The translations under genes and the position numbers were made by a program. Below the pieces are notes generated by a model that was not told where the DNA came from, made no database searches, and worked only from the letters and a program-made list of their open reading frames with translations. From an uncultured Oscillospiraceae bacterium (GTDB lineage Bacteria; Bacillota; Clostridia; Oscillospirales; Oscillospiraceae), in the NCBI GenBank assembly GCA_947625355.1, contig CANQOA010000001.1, forward strand, positions 62,001 to 126,000: a stretch of 64,000 bases of DNA, given 5' to 3'. Below are positions 34,696 to 44,864 of this stretch, one piece after another; the stretch's first letter is position 1, and each line of letters begins with the position of its first letter.

Positions 34696-34883
34696 GGCGC
34701 GCCTCCTTTTGCTCGTTTGTCAGTATACCACAGAACGGCGTCGGTTTACAGCGAATTTTCCATTTTTCGGCCGATCCGGCTCAGATGGAAAGAAGTTCTG
34801 CGGCGGGGATGTATGGAGCCGCGGTCTTTTGCAAAAACTAGGCCACGCAAGAGCAATCAGTCTGACGAAAAGGAGTCTTTCTC

Positions 34884-35096
34884 ATGGTCATTGACAGGAT
34901 CGCCCTGATCCTCGCCATCATCGGCGGGCTGAACTGGGGCAGCATCGGCCTGTTTCGGTTCGATATCGTCGCCTGGATCTTCGGTGGCCAGACCAACCCG
35001 GTCTCCCGGGTGATCTATACGCTGGTGGGCTTGGCGGCGCTTTGGTGCGTGTCGCTGCTGTTCCGGGCCCGGGACGAGGCGGACGAAGAGGCCTGA
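34884..35096 (+). CDS. DUF378 small membrane protein (YuzA-like)
   Basis: The 70-aa protein has two hydrophobic segments: [19 protein letters not shown], which carries the GGLNWG motif of DUF378, and [18 protein letters not shown]. The C-terminus is acidic. The function is unknown. ATG follows AAAAGGAGT. It has its own terminator. Confidence 0.88.
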   Translation: MVIDRIALILAIIGGLNWGSIGLFRFDIVAWIFGGQTNPVSRVIYTLVGLAALWCVSLLFRARDEADEEA

Positions 35097-35116
35097 ACGC
35101 CCCAGGTCACGGCACT

Positions 35117-35151
35117 CGCCGGAGCAAGCGCGGCTTGCTCCGGCGTTTTTT
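35117..35151 (+). terminator. Terminator of the DUF378 gene
   Basis: CGCCGGAGCAAGC/GCTTGCTCCGGCG is a 13-bp stem followed by six T. Confidence 0.9.
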
Positions 35152-35217
35152 CGTGGCGCACCCTTCGACAGGCTCCCTCATATATTGTGGTGGGCGCGAA
35201 GCCCAAAGGAGGAAACT

Positions 35218-35586
35218 ATGGCGGATTGTGTTGAGAATATGAACATCATCCCCGGGGCCCAGGCCAACGGTCTGACCCGGTATCCCTGCCAGGTCCAGCC
35301 CTGCTGTCCCAGCCTCATCGCCGGACCGACCGGTCCTGTCGGCCCCATGGGCCCCGTCGGCCCTGCCGGCCCTATCGGGCCTGTAGGCCCCGTCGGCGCG
35401 ACTGGCGCCACGGGCGCTATCGGTCCCGCCGGGCCTATCGGGCCTATCGGACCTACCGGACCCACTGGCGCGGTCGGCGCGACTGGCGCCACGGGCGCTA
35501 CCGGCGCGACTGGCGCTGTCGGTCCTGCCGGACCTACCGGGCCTATCGGGCCTACGGGCCCCACGGGTGCGATCATTTATCCCTGA
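35218..35586 (+). CDS. Collagen-like Gly-X-Y repeat protein, possibly cut short by an element
   Basis: In this 122-aa protein, about 35 residues with cysteines (QVQPCCPSL) precede 84 residues of unbroken G-X-Y triplets, mostly GPT/GPV/GPI and GAT. It then ends abruptly with GAIIYP. Such proteins decorate spores or cell surfaces and usually carry a C-terminal globular domain, absent here. ATG at 35218 follows AAAGGAGG. A CATATATT box at 35178, with no vegetative -35, loosely resembles a sporulation sigma -10. The gene ends 2 bases from a serine recombinase gene, so truncation by insertion is likely but unproven. Confidence 0.82.
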   Translation: MADCVENMNIIPGAQANGLTRYPCQVQPCCPSLIAGPTGPVGPMGPVGPAGPIGPVGPVGATGATGAIGPAGPIGPIGPTGPTGAVGATGATGATGATGAVGPAGPTGPIGPTGPTGAIIYP

Positions 35587-35587
35587 A

Positions 35588-37282
35588 TCAAGATACTTTT
35601 TTATCGCCGATCACCCGGAGATCGTGCTGATCGTTCCCGATGAACTCCGTGATACGGCGAAATCGATCTTGATACTTGAATTTGATCTCCAGCTCCTTGT
35701 TCTCGTGGACATATATCATGTCCACCAGCGCCGTCAGCAACCCCCGCGACAGGGTCTTGACGTTGCGGTGCTTGAGAAAGGTTACTAGATAGGGGTCCTC
35801 GGTGGTGACGCCGGCGGCCATCGTCTGCTGCTCATCCTTGATATGAGCAATCGCGGCTTCAAGCTGGGCGATCTGTTCCTCCGTCTTGATCTTCATGCGG
35901 TGGTATTGGTCGCGGGTGATGTCGCCGATTTTCCAGTCCACATAGAGGCTGTCGGCTACCACCTGGGCTTTCTCCAGCTCCTTTGTCCGCTGGCTGAGCA
36001 TGGCGTTCAGCCGTATAGATTCCGTTTTTACAACAGGAGCTTCATTGATCTTCCGGATGATTTCGGACAGCGTTGCTACCATAGCGATCTGACTTTGGAT
36101 CGCTGCCAGCACAGCCGATTCCAGGTCTTGAGAATTGATCCTATGCTTGGTGCAGAGGCCGCGTCCTTTCTCTTGATAGGTCCGGCACACATAGTAAAGA
36201 TACTTTCCTGACTTCGAGCGGTGCATAGCCTTCCCGCAGTCTGCACAGCGTATCAGTCCGGCGAACATATAGACCTGGTTTGTCTCTAACCCCACCCTGG
36301 TGTCTCTTTGATTCAGCGCCTGGGCCGCCTCAAAAAGTTCTTTACTGATGATGGGCGGAACAGCGTTCTCAACAACAAACCAATCGCTTTCAGGAACAGA
36401 TGCCCTTTTATGGACCTTGTAGCTGATGACTTTCTGCCGGCCCTGCCGCATGACGCCTATGTAGAGCGGATTCTGAAGTATCCGGGCAATAGCACACGCG
36501 GACCATCTTCCATCGTTGTGGATGGCGTGGGGATTCTCGTAACGGAAGCCCTTTGACCGTTTGTATGCCGCTCTGTTCGGAACGCCCAGCTCATTGAGCT
36601 TTTTTGCGATCCCCATCTTTGTCATACTGTCCGTGACAAACCAAGTGAAGATGTCTCTGACCACCTGTGCGGCCTCCTCGTCTATGAGGAGGGCATTTTT
36701 ATCCGCGGGGTCCTTTATGTAGCCATACGGAGCAAACGCGCCGATGAACTCCCCATTCTCCCGCTTGTTCTTAAATGTCCTCCGCACGTCGGCAGAAGTC
36801 TTATACGCATACTGCTCATTCATAAAGCCAGTGATGCTGACCTCCAGACTGTGAACGACCTCTGAATCCAGATAGGTGTCCATCCGGGGCTGATAAAGGC
36901 TGATGAAACGGACGCCATATAAAGGGAGGAATTCTTCAAGGAAATGGCCTTGGTTTGCGCTGTTTCGGAAAGCACGGGAGAGGTTCTTCACGATGATACA
37001 GTTGATCCGGCCAGACTCCACATCCTGGACCATGCGCTGAAAACTAGCCCGTTCTGCGTCCGTTGTCCCGCTGGTGCCATCATCGATATAGGTTTCAACG
37101 ATCTCGTATGCCTCATCCGGGAAAAAGGCCGTAAGCTCATCGTTGATGATCTTGCATTGGTTTACGACTGATTCGGACACGATGTTTCCGTCCTCGCGGG
37201 ACAGGCGGACGTATACGCCTATCTTCCAGAACATCTGCTTGCGTGCGGTTTCGGTGGTGGATGTCTTTCTGATCCGTGCCAT
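35588..37282 (-). CDS. Large serine recombinase (second)
   Basis: The 564-aa protein has a resolvase domain with catalytic Ser28 in VYVRLSRE, plus IIVKNLSRAFRN. A recombinase domain (FAPYGYIKDP to NPLYIGVMRQG), a zinc ribbon (CADCGKAMHRS...CRTYQEKGRGLC) and a coiled-coil tail follow. It is unrelated in detail to the recombinase at 10,787. It converges on the collagen-like gene with a 1-base gap, so its C-terminal end lies at the element boundary. ATG at 37282 follows AAGGAGG. Confidence 0.92.
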   Translation of the reverse strand: MARIRKTSTTETARKQMFWKIGVYVRLSREDGNIVSESVVNQCKIINDELTAFFPDEAYEIVETYIDDGTSGTTDAERASFQRMVQDVESGRINCIIVKNLSRAFRNSANQGHFLEEFLPLYGVRFISLYQPRMDTYLDSEVVHSLEVSITGFMNEQYAYKTSADVRRTFKNKRENGEFIGAFAPYGYIKDPADKNALLIDEEAAQVVRDIFTWFVTDSMTKMGIAKKLNELGVPNRAAYKRSKGFRYENPHAIHNDGRWSACAIARILQNPLYIGVMRQGRQKVISYKVHKRASVPESDWFVVENAVPPIISKELFEAAQALNQRDTRVGLETNQVYMFAGLIRCADCGKAMHRSKSGKYLYYVCRTYQEKGRGLCTKHRINSQDLESAVLAAIQSQIAMVATLSEIIRKINEAPVVKTESIRLNAMLSQRTKELEKAQVVADSLYVDWKIGDITRDQYHRMKIKTEEQIAQLEAAIAHIKDEQQTMAAGVTTEDPYLVTFLKHRNVKTLSRGLLTALVDMIYVHENKELEIKFKYQDRFRRITEFIGNDQHDLRVIGDKKVS

Positions 37283-37346
37283 AATTCAGGGAGCCTCCTT
37301 CTCTCCCCACTCTACGATCCCATTTTCGCTGTCAGAATAGGGCAAG

Positions 37347-37613
37347 TCAAACCTGCCGCTGCTTTTTTATGCTCTTAAAGAATCGGGTGAGGGTATCTTC
37401 AAGTGTCGGACCATCGTCGGAGAAAGATATTTTTACCGGAATATTGCCAACTTTGAAGCAATAAGGGTTTTTGACCTGCTCCATATAGAAGGCAAGGCGC
37501 TGCCGCGGGCTGTCTCCCCGGACCGTGATCTTGCTGATGTCCACCAGCGTATCTCTGCTCTGCTCAGTGATATCAGTCCTTGCCAGCTCGTCCAGCACTT
37601 CCACGCTCATCAT
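37347..37613 (-). CDS. Small DUF6870-like protein
   Basis: The 88-aa protein has the pattern RDTLVDISKITVRGD, ERLAFYMEQVKNPYCFKVG and ISFSDDGPTLEDTLTRFF. It recalls a small family often found beside serine recombinases (DUF6870 from memory, unverified). The function is unknown; a directionality or accessory factor is plausible from context. ATG at 37613 follows GGAGGTG. It lies upstream of the recombinase in the same direction with a 64-base gap, so the pair is probably one operon. Confidence 0.6.
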   Translation of the reverse strand: MMSVEVLDELARTDITEQSRDTLVDISKITVRGDSPRQRLAFYMEQVKNPYCFKVGNIPVKISFSDDGPTLEDTLTRFFKSIKKQRQV

Positions 37614-37630
37614 AGCGGACACCTCCGCCT

Positions 37631-38110
37631 TTACCCTATGAGTGCTGGGGGCGCGATATGATTCTTTTTACTATGCGGCCCTACCTTCTGTCCGACAGGA
37701 GCAGGCCGCACGATCGCCCTCGCATATACGCCGATCCTGACAGGAGGCGGCGGGCCGCAGCATCCGACGGAAGCGGCATGACCCGTGCGGATCCGACAAA
37801 GAAAAGCGCCGGACACTTCACAGCAGAAGCATTCGGCGTTTTTGAAACAACGGGGAGGATCGGATGCATCAGCAAGGATCATCCGGCAGAATCGTTCCGG
37901 TCCATAAGTAGAATATCGCCCGGCCGGGGCGCAGAGCCGCCGTTTTTTTACGGCTCCTCGGACTGCGAAAAAAAATGTGCCTACCGCATAAATCGGCAAG
38001 ACGGACATGCTTTCGCACATCCGTCTACCTTTTCTCTTACACGCCAGGGGCCTTTTTCCCTGCCCGTTCCTTCTGGTCCAGCTCAATTGGCCGGGGGCGC
38101 TGCGTTTCTA
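37631..38110. other. Gene-free, hairpin-rich stretch right of the second element
   Basis: No convincing gene is seen in 480 bases. It contains a TGCGGCC...GGCCGCA dyad (37674-37710) and a CGCCG...CGGCG hairpin with T-run near 37808-37845. It also has GAGCCG...CGGCTC around a T-run near 37932-37958, and a stable minus-strand hairpin at 37999-38026. A minus-strand frame crossing it is Cys/Pro/Arg-rich and looks non-coding. Confidence 0.5.
37960..38040 (-). ncRNA. Candidate structured RNA
   Basis: On the minus strand 38026-37999 folds as a continuous 12-bp stem closed by a GAAA tetraloop. Two of its pairs are G-U, which form only in the minus-strand transcript. A smaller CCG/CGG hairpin and eight T follow at about 37967-37974, like a terminator. 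No RNA family is recognised. Confidence 0.4.
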
Positions 38111-38842
38111 TCAGTTGGTATACACATAATCGGAAGCGGTGATGGTGGGCAGCGAGACCTGGTTCTCGCCGGTGCCGTAGGTCCCGTTGTAGCTCCAGAC
38201 GACGGACATGGTGCCGGAGGTGCCGCTGGCCACGTCCAGCTCGGTGGAGAACAGGTTGTTCACCGCCGGACCGTTGCCGTTGTAGTTGATGCTGCTGCCC
38301 ATCAGGCTCTTGCTGTAGCCGCTGAAGCTGATGGAGATGGGCTGGCTCATGACCTGCAAGCTCCAGGAGCTGACCGTTCCGGTGATCTTCAGCCGGGTGG
38401 TGCCGTTCCCCAGATCCACGGCCTGCCAGCTGATGGACATATTGACGCCCGAGCCGGTATCAGAGGAGAAGCTCCCCGAGCCGGTCACGCTGGCCGGCGC
38501 CTGCGTGGGAGGAGGCGGGGTCGTGGGCGCGGGCGCCTGGGTGGGAGCAGGCGGCTGGGTGGGCTTTGGTGTGGGAGCGGGCGGCTGCGTGGGCGGCCGG
38601 GTGGGCGGCGCGGTGGAGACAGGCGGGCTGGTGAAGCCGGGCCGCGGCGTGTTCACCACGATGGGCGGCACCGTCGGCGTGACCGTCGGGTCCTCCGTCG
38701 GCGGCGCGCTGGGCGTGACCGTGCCGACCAGGCCCCCGGGGCCCTGCGCCTCTTCATCGGAGCATCGGCTCATCAGCGCTACCTCCAGGCCGACCACCAA
38801 CAGCAGCACCAGCAGAAGAAGCAATATCCTCTGCACTCTCAT
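38111..38842 (-). CDS. Membrane-anchored Pro/Thr-rich surface protein
   Basis: The 243-aa protein has an N-terminal hydrophobic anchor (RILLLLLVLLLVVGLEVALM) followed by a Cys that does not form a good lipobox. About 85 residues of Pro/Thr-rich linker (PPTRPPTQPPAPTPKPTQPP) come next. A C-terminal beta-sandwich-like domain of about 120 residues (SISWQAVDLGNGTTRLKITG) completes it. The linker suggests spanning the cell wall; the function of the outer domain is unknown. It lies upstream of no obvious partner. Confidence 0.7.
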   Translation of the reverse strand: MRVQRILLLLLVLLLVVGLEVALMSRCSDEEAQGPGGLVGTVTPSAPPTEDPTVTPTVPPIVVNTPRPGFTSPPVSTAPPTRPPTQPPAPTPKPTQPPAPTQAPAPTTPPPPTQAPASVTGSGSFSSDTGSGVNMSISWQAVDLGNGTTRLKITGTVSSWSLQVMSQPISISFSGYSKSLMGSSINYNGNGPAVNNLFSTELDVASGTSGTMSVVWSYNGTYGTGENQVSLPTITASDYVYTN

Positions 38843-38970
38843 ATCGTTTCCCTCCGATCTCTCTCCAAAGCAGGTGGGATCATCTTTCTCCGTCCCGACG
38901 CGCGGGGATCATCCGTGGTTTGTATTATAGCGCGTTTCTTTTCCAAACGCAACACTTTAACTTCTTAACT

Positions 38971-40149
38971 TCACCGGCCTGTCAGGGCTCGGAAATAATC
39001 GGTCTCCATGGCCCGGCGGTCGAATATGTACCGGTCATACACCAGCCGGCAGATATCGGCGACGTATCCCGCCTGTTCCCCATCGTCCGCGAACCGGTCG
39101 TCCGCCGGGAAAAAGCTCTCCTCCCCGGCGATGAAGCACCCGGCGTCCGTCACCCAGTCACAGTAGGCGCTGCCGCCCAGACTCACCAGCGGCGGGCGGC
39201 CTTCCTCCGCCGGGGCCAGCAGGTCCCGGCCGGACAGGAGCCGGGCGTCGTAGTCCATGCCCAGCAGATCCAGCAGCGTGGGCGTCACGTCCAGCTCCGA
39301 GGACGGCACCGTCACCGACGTGCCCACCAGCCGCTGGCTCCACAGGAACATGTGTCCCCGCAGCGGCTGGGTGTGGCCCGTGAGCAGGCATATCACCGTG
39401 TCCTCGGCCATGTTCTGCTCCTCCAGCGCCTGGAACAGCGCCGCCAGGGACGCCTCGCCGTCGGCGCCGTCCCAGACCCAGTAGACAAAAAACGGCGCCT
39501 CCTCCGCTCCCAGCATGGCGAAGTCCGGCCCGCCCTCCGCGCGCACGGCGGCAAAGCCCAGCGCCTCATAGGCCGCGTCCATATCCGCCCGGCCCGGCCA
39601 CGCCCGGCACACATAGCCCGCGTCCCCCAGGCAGCGGGCCAGCGCGAACGGCACCGACAGCGACCGCGCCCCGGCGGCTGCCATGGCCGTGTCCTCCCCC
39701 ACGGCCGTGGGGGTCACGCCCGTGAGCAGGGCGAACTCCCGGCCGTCCCGGCCCTGATACCACTCCGGGGCATAGTGCTCCAAAAAGCCGGCGCCGCCGG
39801 TCCAGAGCCGGTACAGCGCCGGGCTGCCCGTCTGGTCGAGCTTGGGCTCGGTCCAATCCTCCGCCAGGATCAGCACCAGATTGTGCCCGGCGAGCAGGCC
39901 GGTATAGCGGCTCTTGGCCGTGGGCGTCCGGGTCAGATAATAGGCGTCCAGCTCCCCCAGCACGGCGCTCCCCGCGGTATGCCTGTCCGAGGCGGGGGCC
40001 AGGTCCAGCACGTTATATCGCTCCGCGCTCCATTCCGCCGCGACGGCCATCACCGGCGCGGCCTGCAAAGCCTGCTCCGCCCGGGTCCTGGCCGCCATGA
40101 GGCCCCCCAGCGCCACCAGCGTCAGGGCAAATACGAACCGGCGCATCAT
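38971..40149 (-). CDS. LtaS/sulfatase-like extracellular protein lacking the catalytic Thr
   Basis: The 392-aa protein has a single N-terminal hydrophobic segment (RFVFALTLVALGGLMAA). An alkaline-phosphatase-superfamily domain begins NLVLILAEDW and continues through EFALLTGVTPT and VICLLTGHTQP to TPTLLDLLGMDYD. In lipoteichoic-acid synthases the nucleophilic Thr lies just before the EFxLLTG segment; here that stretch reads EWYQGRDGREFALLTG with no Thr. The five-helix membrane part of LtaS is also missing. It may be an inactive relative or a binding or accessory protein. ATG follows GGAGGCGGTC. Confidence 0.65.
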   Translation of the reverse strand: MMRRFVFALTLVALGGLMAARTRAEQALQAAPVMAVAAEWSAERYNVLDLAPASDRHTAGSAVLGELDAYYLTRTPTAKSRYTGLLAGHNLVLILAEDWTEPKLDQTGSPALYRLWTGGAGFLEHYAPEWYQGRDGREFALLTGVTPTAVGEDTAMAAAGARSLSVPFALARCLGDAGYVCRAWPGRADMDAAYEALGFAAVRAEGGPDFAMLGAEEAPFFVYWVWDGADGEASLAALFQALEEQNMAEDTVICLLTGHTQPLRGHMFLWSQRLVGTSVTVPSSELDVTPTLLDLLGMDYDARLLSGRDLLAPAEEGRPPLVSLGGSAYCDWVTDAGCFIAGEESFFPADDRFADDGEQAGYVADICRLVYDRYIFDRRAMETDYFRALTGR

Positions 40150-40325
40150 GACCGCCTCCTTACGCGCTTTTCTATAGAATGGCGCACAGGGGCTGTCGAA
40201 TGGAGCCGAAAGGCCGGCCCTGCCCGAAAAAAAGCCGCCGGGGAAGGGCGGCCGCGCATTGATTTTTTCCCAGCGCGATGGTAATATTAGCTACTGACGG
40301 AAACTTTGACAGGCAGGAACGATTT

Positions 40326-41918
<1,593 letters not shown>

Positions 41919-41925
41919 ATACGCC

Positions 41926-41954
41926 GCGCCCCGGGACGTTCCGTCCCGGGGCGC
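41926..41954. terminator. Hairpin between prfC and the Trp-type transporter operon
   Basis: GCGCCCCGGGACG-TTC-CGTCCCGGGGCGC is a perfect 13-bp stem between converging transcripts. The T-tract is poor. Confidence 0.7.
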
Positions 41955-41973
41955 GATACATTAAAATATACTC

Positions 41974-42759
41974 TCAGCTCAAAAGCATCCGGTCGTTGTC
42001 CAGGGCCTTGCCCACGTTCTCCTTGAACATGCGCAGCAGATCGTTCACCGTGAGGCCCTGCCGCGCGGCGCCCTTCAGGTCCAGGAGGATGCGTCCGGAG
42101 TCCATCATCAGCGTCCGGTTGCCCAGCTCCAGGGCCGAGGACATGTTGTGGGTGATCATCAGGCAGGTGAGGCCGTGCTCCCGGACGATGTCCTGGGTCA
42201 GGGCCAGGACCTTCTCCGCCGTACCGGGGTCCAGGGCGGCGGTGTGCTCGTCCAGAAGCAGCAGCTTGGGCGGCACCATGGTGGCCATGAGCAGGGTCAG
42301 CGCCTGGCGCTGGCCGCCGGACAGCAGCCCCACCGGCTGGCGCATCCGGTCCTCCAGCCCCATGTCCAGCAGGGCCAGCCTATCCCGGAAGGCGGCCTTC
42401 TCCGCCTTGGAGACGTGGCTGAGCCAGCCGCCGCCGGCCGCCGCCAGGGCCAGGTTCTCCTCGATGGTCATGGCCGGGGCGCTGCCCCGCATGGGGTCCT
42501 GGAACAGCCGCCCGATGGCCTTGGCCCGCTTGAATTCCGGCTGAAAGGTCACGTCCTGGCCGTCCAGCAGGATGCGGCCGGTGTCGGGCAAAAAGCTGCC
42601 GGCAATGGCGTTGAAGAGGGTGGATTTTCCCGCGCCGTTGGCGCCGATGATAGTGACGAAGTCGCCCTTATCCAGGTGCAGGCTCACGTCCGTGAGGGCG
42701 GTCTTTTCGTTGACCGTGCCGGGATTGAAGGTCTTGGAGATGTTTTGGAGGGTGAGCAT
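41974..42759 (-). CDS. trpZ: ABC transporter ATPase of the tryptophan-type (TrpXYZ) importer
   Basis: This 261-aa ATPase has Walker A GANGAGKST, signature LSGGQRQALTLL, Walker B KLLLLDEHTAALDP and H-loop MITHNM. The DEHTAALDP Walker B and the LQNISKTF start are typical of ATPases paired with TrpX/TrpY-like components. It is the third gene of the operon, starting 1 base after the permease stop, so translation is coupled. The operon is preceded by a T-box whose specifier reads TGG, supporting tryptophan as the regulated nutrient. The ATPase symbol follows that system. Confidence 0.82.
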   Translation of the reverse strand: MLTLQNISKTFNPGTVNEKTALTDVSLHLDKGDFVTIIGANGAGKSTLFNAIAGSFLPDTGRILLDGQDVTFQPEFKRAKAIGRLFQDPMRGSAPAMTIEENLALAAAGGGWLSHVSKAEKAAFRDRLALLDMGLEDRMRQPVGLLSGGQRQALTLLMATMVPPKLLLLDEHTAALDPGTAEKVLALTQDIVREHGLTCLMITHNMSSALELGNRTLMMDSGRILLDLKGAARQGLTVNDLLRMFKENVGKALDNDRMLLS

Positions 42760-42760
42760 G

Positions 42761-43690
42761 TCAGTCTCCCTCCTTCCTGGATCCGGCCAGCCGCCGCTCC
42801 AGCATGGGCAGCTGGGTCTTGAGATAGGGCCCCGCGATGGCAGCTATTACGATCACGGAGCTGACCAGCTTGAGCATGAACGCGGGCATGTTCAGCCGCA
42901 GGGCGATGGTGTACACCAGCCGGAAGATCACCGAGCCCACGACCATGCCCACCGCCCTTTTCGCGATGGAGCCCCGGCCCATGAAGGTCTGGCCGATGAG
43001 AAGGCTGGCCAGGGCGATGGTGACCATGCCGGAGCCGATATCGATGTTCACCGACTTCTGGCTCTGGGCCAGCAGGCACCCGGAGAGCCCCGTGAAGGCG
43101 TTGGCCACGCACAGACCCACCGTGGTGGTGAATACGGGATTGATGGAGGAGGAGCGGACCATGTCCGGGTTGTTGCCGGTGGCTCTTATCGCCACGCCCA
43201 GCCGGGTGCGCAGGAACAGCGACAAAAACACGATCACCAGCGCCACCGCCGCGAGGACGATGAGCAGCTCCTGGTATCCGGCCAGGGGCGTGCCCGCCAG
43301 CAGGTCCTTGACTTTGGTGAACACGGTCTCGGTCTTGTTCATGTTCAGCAGCGAGGACTTGCCCATGACGGCGATGTTGATGGAGTAGAGACCGGTGTTG
43401 ACGATGATGCCGGCCAGCAGGCTGTCGATGCCCATGCGGGTCTGGAGCACGGCGGTGACGAAGCCGGAGAGCATCCCCGCGGCCATGGCGGCCGGGATGC
43501 TCAGGTACGGGTGGCCGGCGATGGCCACCACGGCCCCCACCGCCGCGCCCAGGGTGAAGCAGCCGTCGGTGCTCAGATCGCACACGTTCAGCATGGAGTA
43601 GCTCAAAAACAGGGCCAGCACGGTCAGCGAGCAAGTGACGCCCAGCTCCAGCGCCGTCTGCACCAGCCCCCATATGGCGGATAGTGACAT
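42761..43690 (-). CDS. trpY: ABC transporter permease (TrpY-like)
   Basis: The 309-aa membrane protein of the BPD_transp_2/LivH-like class has about nine hydrophobic segments. It contains LSYSMLNVCDLSTDGCFTLGAAVGA (quoted as landmark) and RTRLGVAIRATGNNPDMVRS, the coupling region. It is the second gene of the T-box-controlled operon. ATG at 43690 follows GGAGGAAAAACC. The single permease probably works as a homodimer. Confidence 0.83.
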   Translation of the reverse strand: MSLSAIWGLVQTALELGVTCSLTVLALFLSYSMLNVCDLSTDGCFTLGAAVGAVVAIAGHPYLSIPAAMAAGMLSGFVTAVLQTRMGIDSLLAGIIVNTGLYSINIAVMGKSSLLNMNKTETVFTKVKDLLAGTPLAGYQELLIVLAAVALVIVFLSLFLRTRLGVAIRATGNNPDMVRSSSINPVFTTTVGLCVANAFTGLSGCLLAQSQKSVNIDIGSGMVTIALASLLIGQTFMGRGSIAKRAVGMVVGSVIFRLVYTIALRLNMPAFMLKLVSSVIVIAAIAGPYLKTQLPMLERRLAGSRKEGD

Positions 43691-43764
43691 GGTTTTTCCT
43701 CCGGGTCATGATATAGGGGGCAGGGGCTCGCGCCCCTGTCCCCGCGTCATTTTTCAGTTCCGGC

Positions 43765-44787
43765 TTATTCGGCCGCTTCGCCGAATTCCTCGGCGGTCTC
43801 GATGGGCTTGACGGCGGTGCACAGGTCCGCGAACAGCTCGGCCAGCTCGTCGAAGGTCTTGCCGGTGATCTGCTCACACACGTCGGTGTTGATGGTGGCG
43901 GTGCCGTTATCGAAGGTCATCACGGGCAGCTCGGCGGGATCGGCGCCATCCAGCAGCACCTGGGCGACCATGTTGGCGGTCTCCACGCCCAGATTGGCGT
44001 AATCCACGCCGTAGCCCAGGAACGCGCCGTTCAGAGCGAAGGAGTCAGCGCCGGTGTAGTGGGGGATGCCGGCCTCGGCCAGAGCCTCATAGACGGAAAG
44101 CTCTGCGGTCATGATGGTGTTGTCGGAGGGGGTGAACACCGCGTCCACGCCGTCGGCGATCAGGCTGTCCACCGCCAGCTGGACCTCGGGAACGGTGGTG
44201 CCGTTGTACTCCTTGTAGGCCACGCCCTTCGCGTCCAGATACTCCTTGGCGGCGGCGATGGGGGTGGTGGAGGAGTCCTGGCCCACGTCGTACAGCAGGC
44301 CGATCAGGTCCGCCTCGGGGTCGGCGGCGAAGATCAGGTTCATGACCGCGTTGGTGTCCAGGAAATCGCTGGTGCCGGTGATGTTGGCGCCGGGGTGCTC
44401 ATTGCTCTCCACCAGGCCCGCGCTCTCCGGGTCGGACACGGCGGAGAAGATCACGGGGATGTCCTCGGTGGCCGCCTGCATCTGCATGGCCACGGGGGTG
44501 GCCACGCCCACCATCAGGTCCACGCCGTCGGCGATGAAGTTCTGGATGATCTGGTCCATGACGGCGGCGTCGCCGTTGCAGTTGTCATAGCTGATCTCGA
44601 AGGTGACGCCCTTCTCTTCGCCGATGGCGGTCAGCTGGTTCTGGATGTTCTCCACGATCTGGTTCAGGGACGCGTCGTCCACGTAGTTGCAGATGCCGAC
44701 TTTATAGGTCTCGCCCTCGGCGAAGGCGACAGAGCTCATAGACAGGGCCAGCACAAGGGCCATCACGATGCAAACGATCTTTTTCAT
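43765..44787 (-). CDS. trpX: ABC substrate-binding protein (TrpX-like)
   Basis: The 340-aa secreted binding protein of the ABC_sub_bind family has a signal peptide (MKKIVCIVMALVLALSMSSVAFA). Its type-1 periplasmic-binding fold is marked by VGICNYVDDASLNQIVENI, DGVDLMVGVATPVAMQMQA and FSAVSDPESAGLV. Families of this type bind tryptophan or tyrosine. ATG at 44787 follows AAAAGGAG; in-frame codons further upstream belong to the leader. It is the first gene of trpXYZ, controlled by the upstream T-box. There is no lipobox Cys, unusual for a Gram-positive binding protein. Confidence 0.85.
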   Translation of the reverse strand: MKKIVCIVMALVLALSMSSVAFAEGETYKVGICNYVDDASLNQIVENIQNQLTAIGEEKGVTFEISYDNCNGDAAVMDQIIQNFIADGVDLMVGVATPVAMQMQAATEDIPVIFSAVSDPESAGLVESNEHPGANITGTSDFLDTNAVMNLIFAADPEADLIGLLYDVGQDSSTTPIAAAKEYLDAKGVAYKEYNGTTVPEVQLAVDSLIADGVDAVFTPSDNTIMTAELSVYEALAEAGIPHYTGADSFALNGAFLGYGVDYANLGVETANMVAQVLLDGADPAELPVMTFDNGTATINTDVCEQITGKTFDELAELFADLCTAVKPIETAEEFGEAAE

Positions 44788-44864
44788 TGTATTGTTCTCC
44801 TTTTCAAGCTTTCTCATTTTAGATTTTTTTGTTCGATCATGTTCATGTTTCGTGGGTGTCGTCC

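Larger units (their letters stand above)
35571..37660. mobile_element. Minimal serine-recombinase element beside the collagen-like gene
   Basis: The two-gene unit (recombinase and DUF6870-like protein) is clearly less GC-rich than both flanks. It begins where the collagen-like frame ends. GGTGCGATCAT at the left edge and GGCGCGATATGAT at the right edge share GCGAT and similar surroundings, and may be the two attachment sites. The boundaries are estimates. Confidence 0.5.

Noticed and set aside
35320-35575. Short tandem repeats resembling a CRISPR-like array
   Set aside because: The period is 9-18 bases with no spacers, and the repeats encode Gly-X-Y triplets in frame; they are collagen-like coding repeats.
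37999-38026. Known riboswitch (c-di-GMP, THF or similar) at the GAAA hairpin
   Set aside because: Conserved core sequences of those classes are absent; only the isolated stem-loop is convincing.
37631-38086. Minus-strand 151-codon frame right of the second element
   Set aside because: The product is Cys/Pro/Arg-rich without a domain, and it runs through two T-runs and several hairpins. An internal start (MCESMSVLPIYAVG) coincides with the strong RNA hairpin, so it is treated as non-coding.
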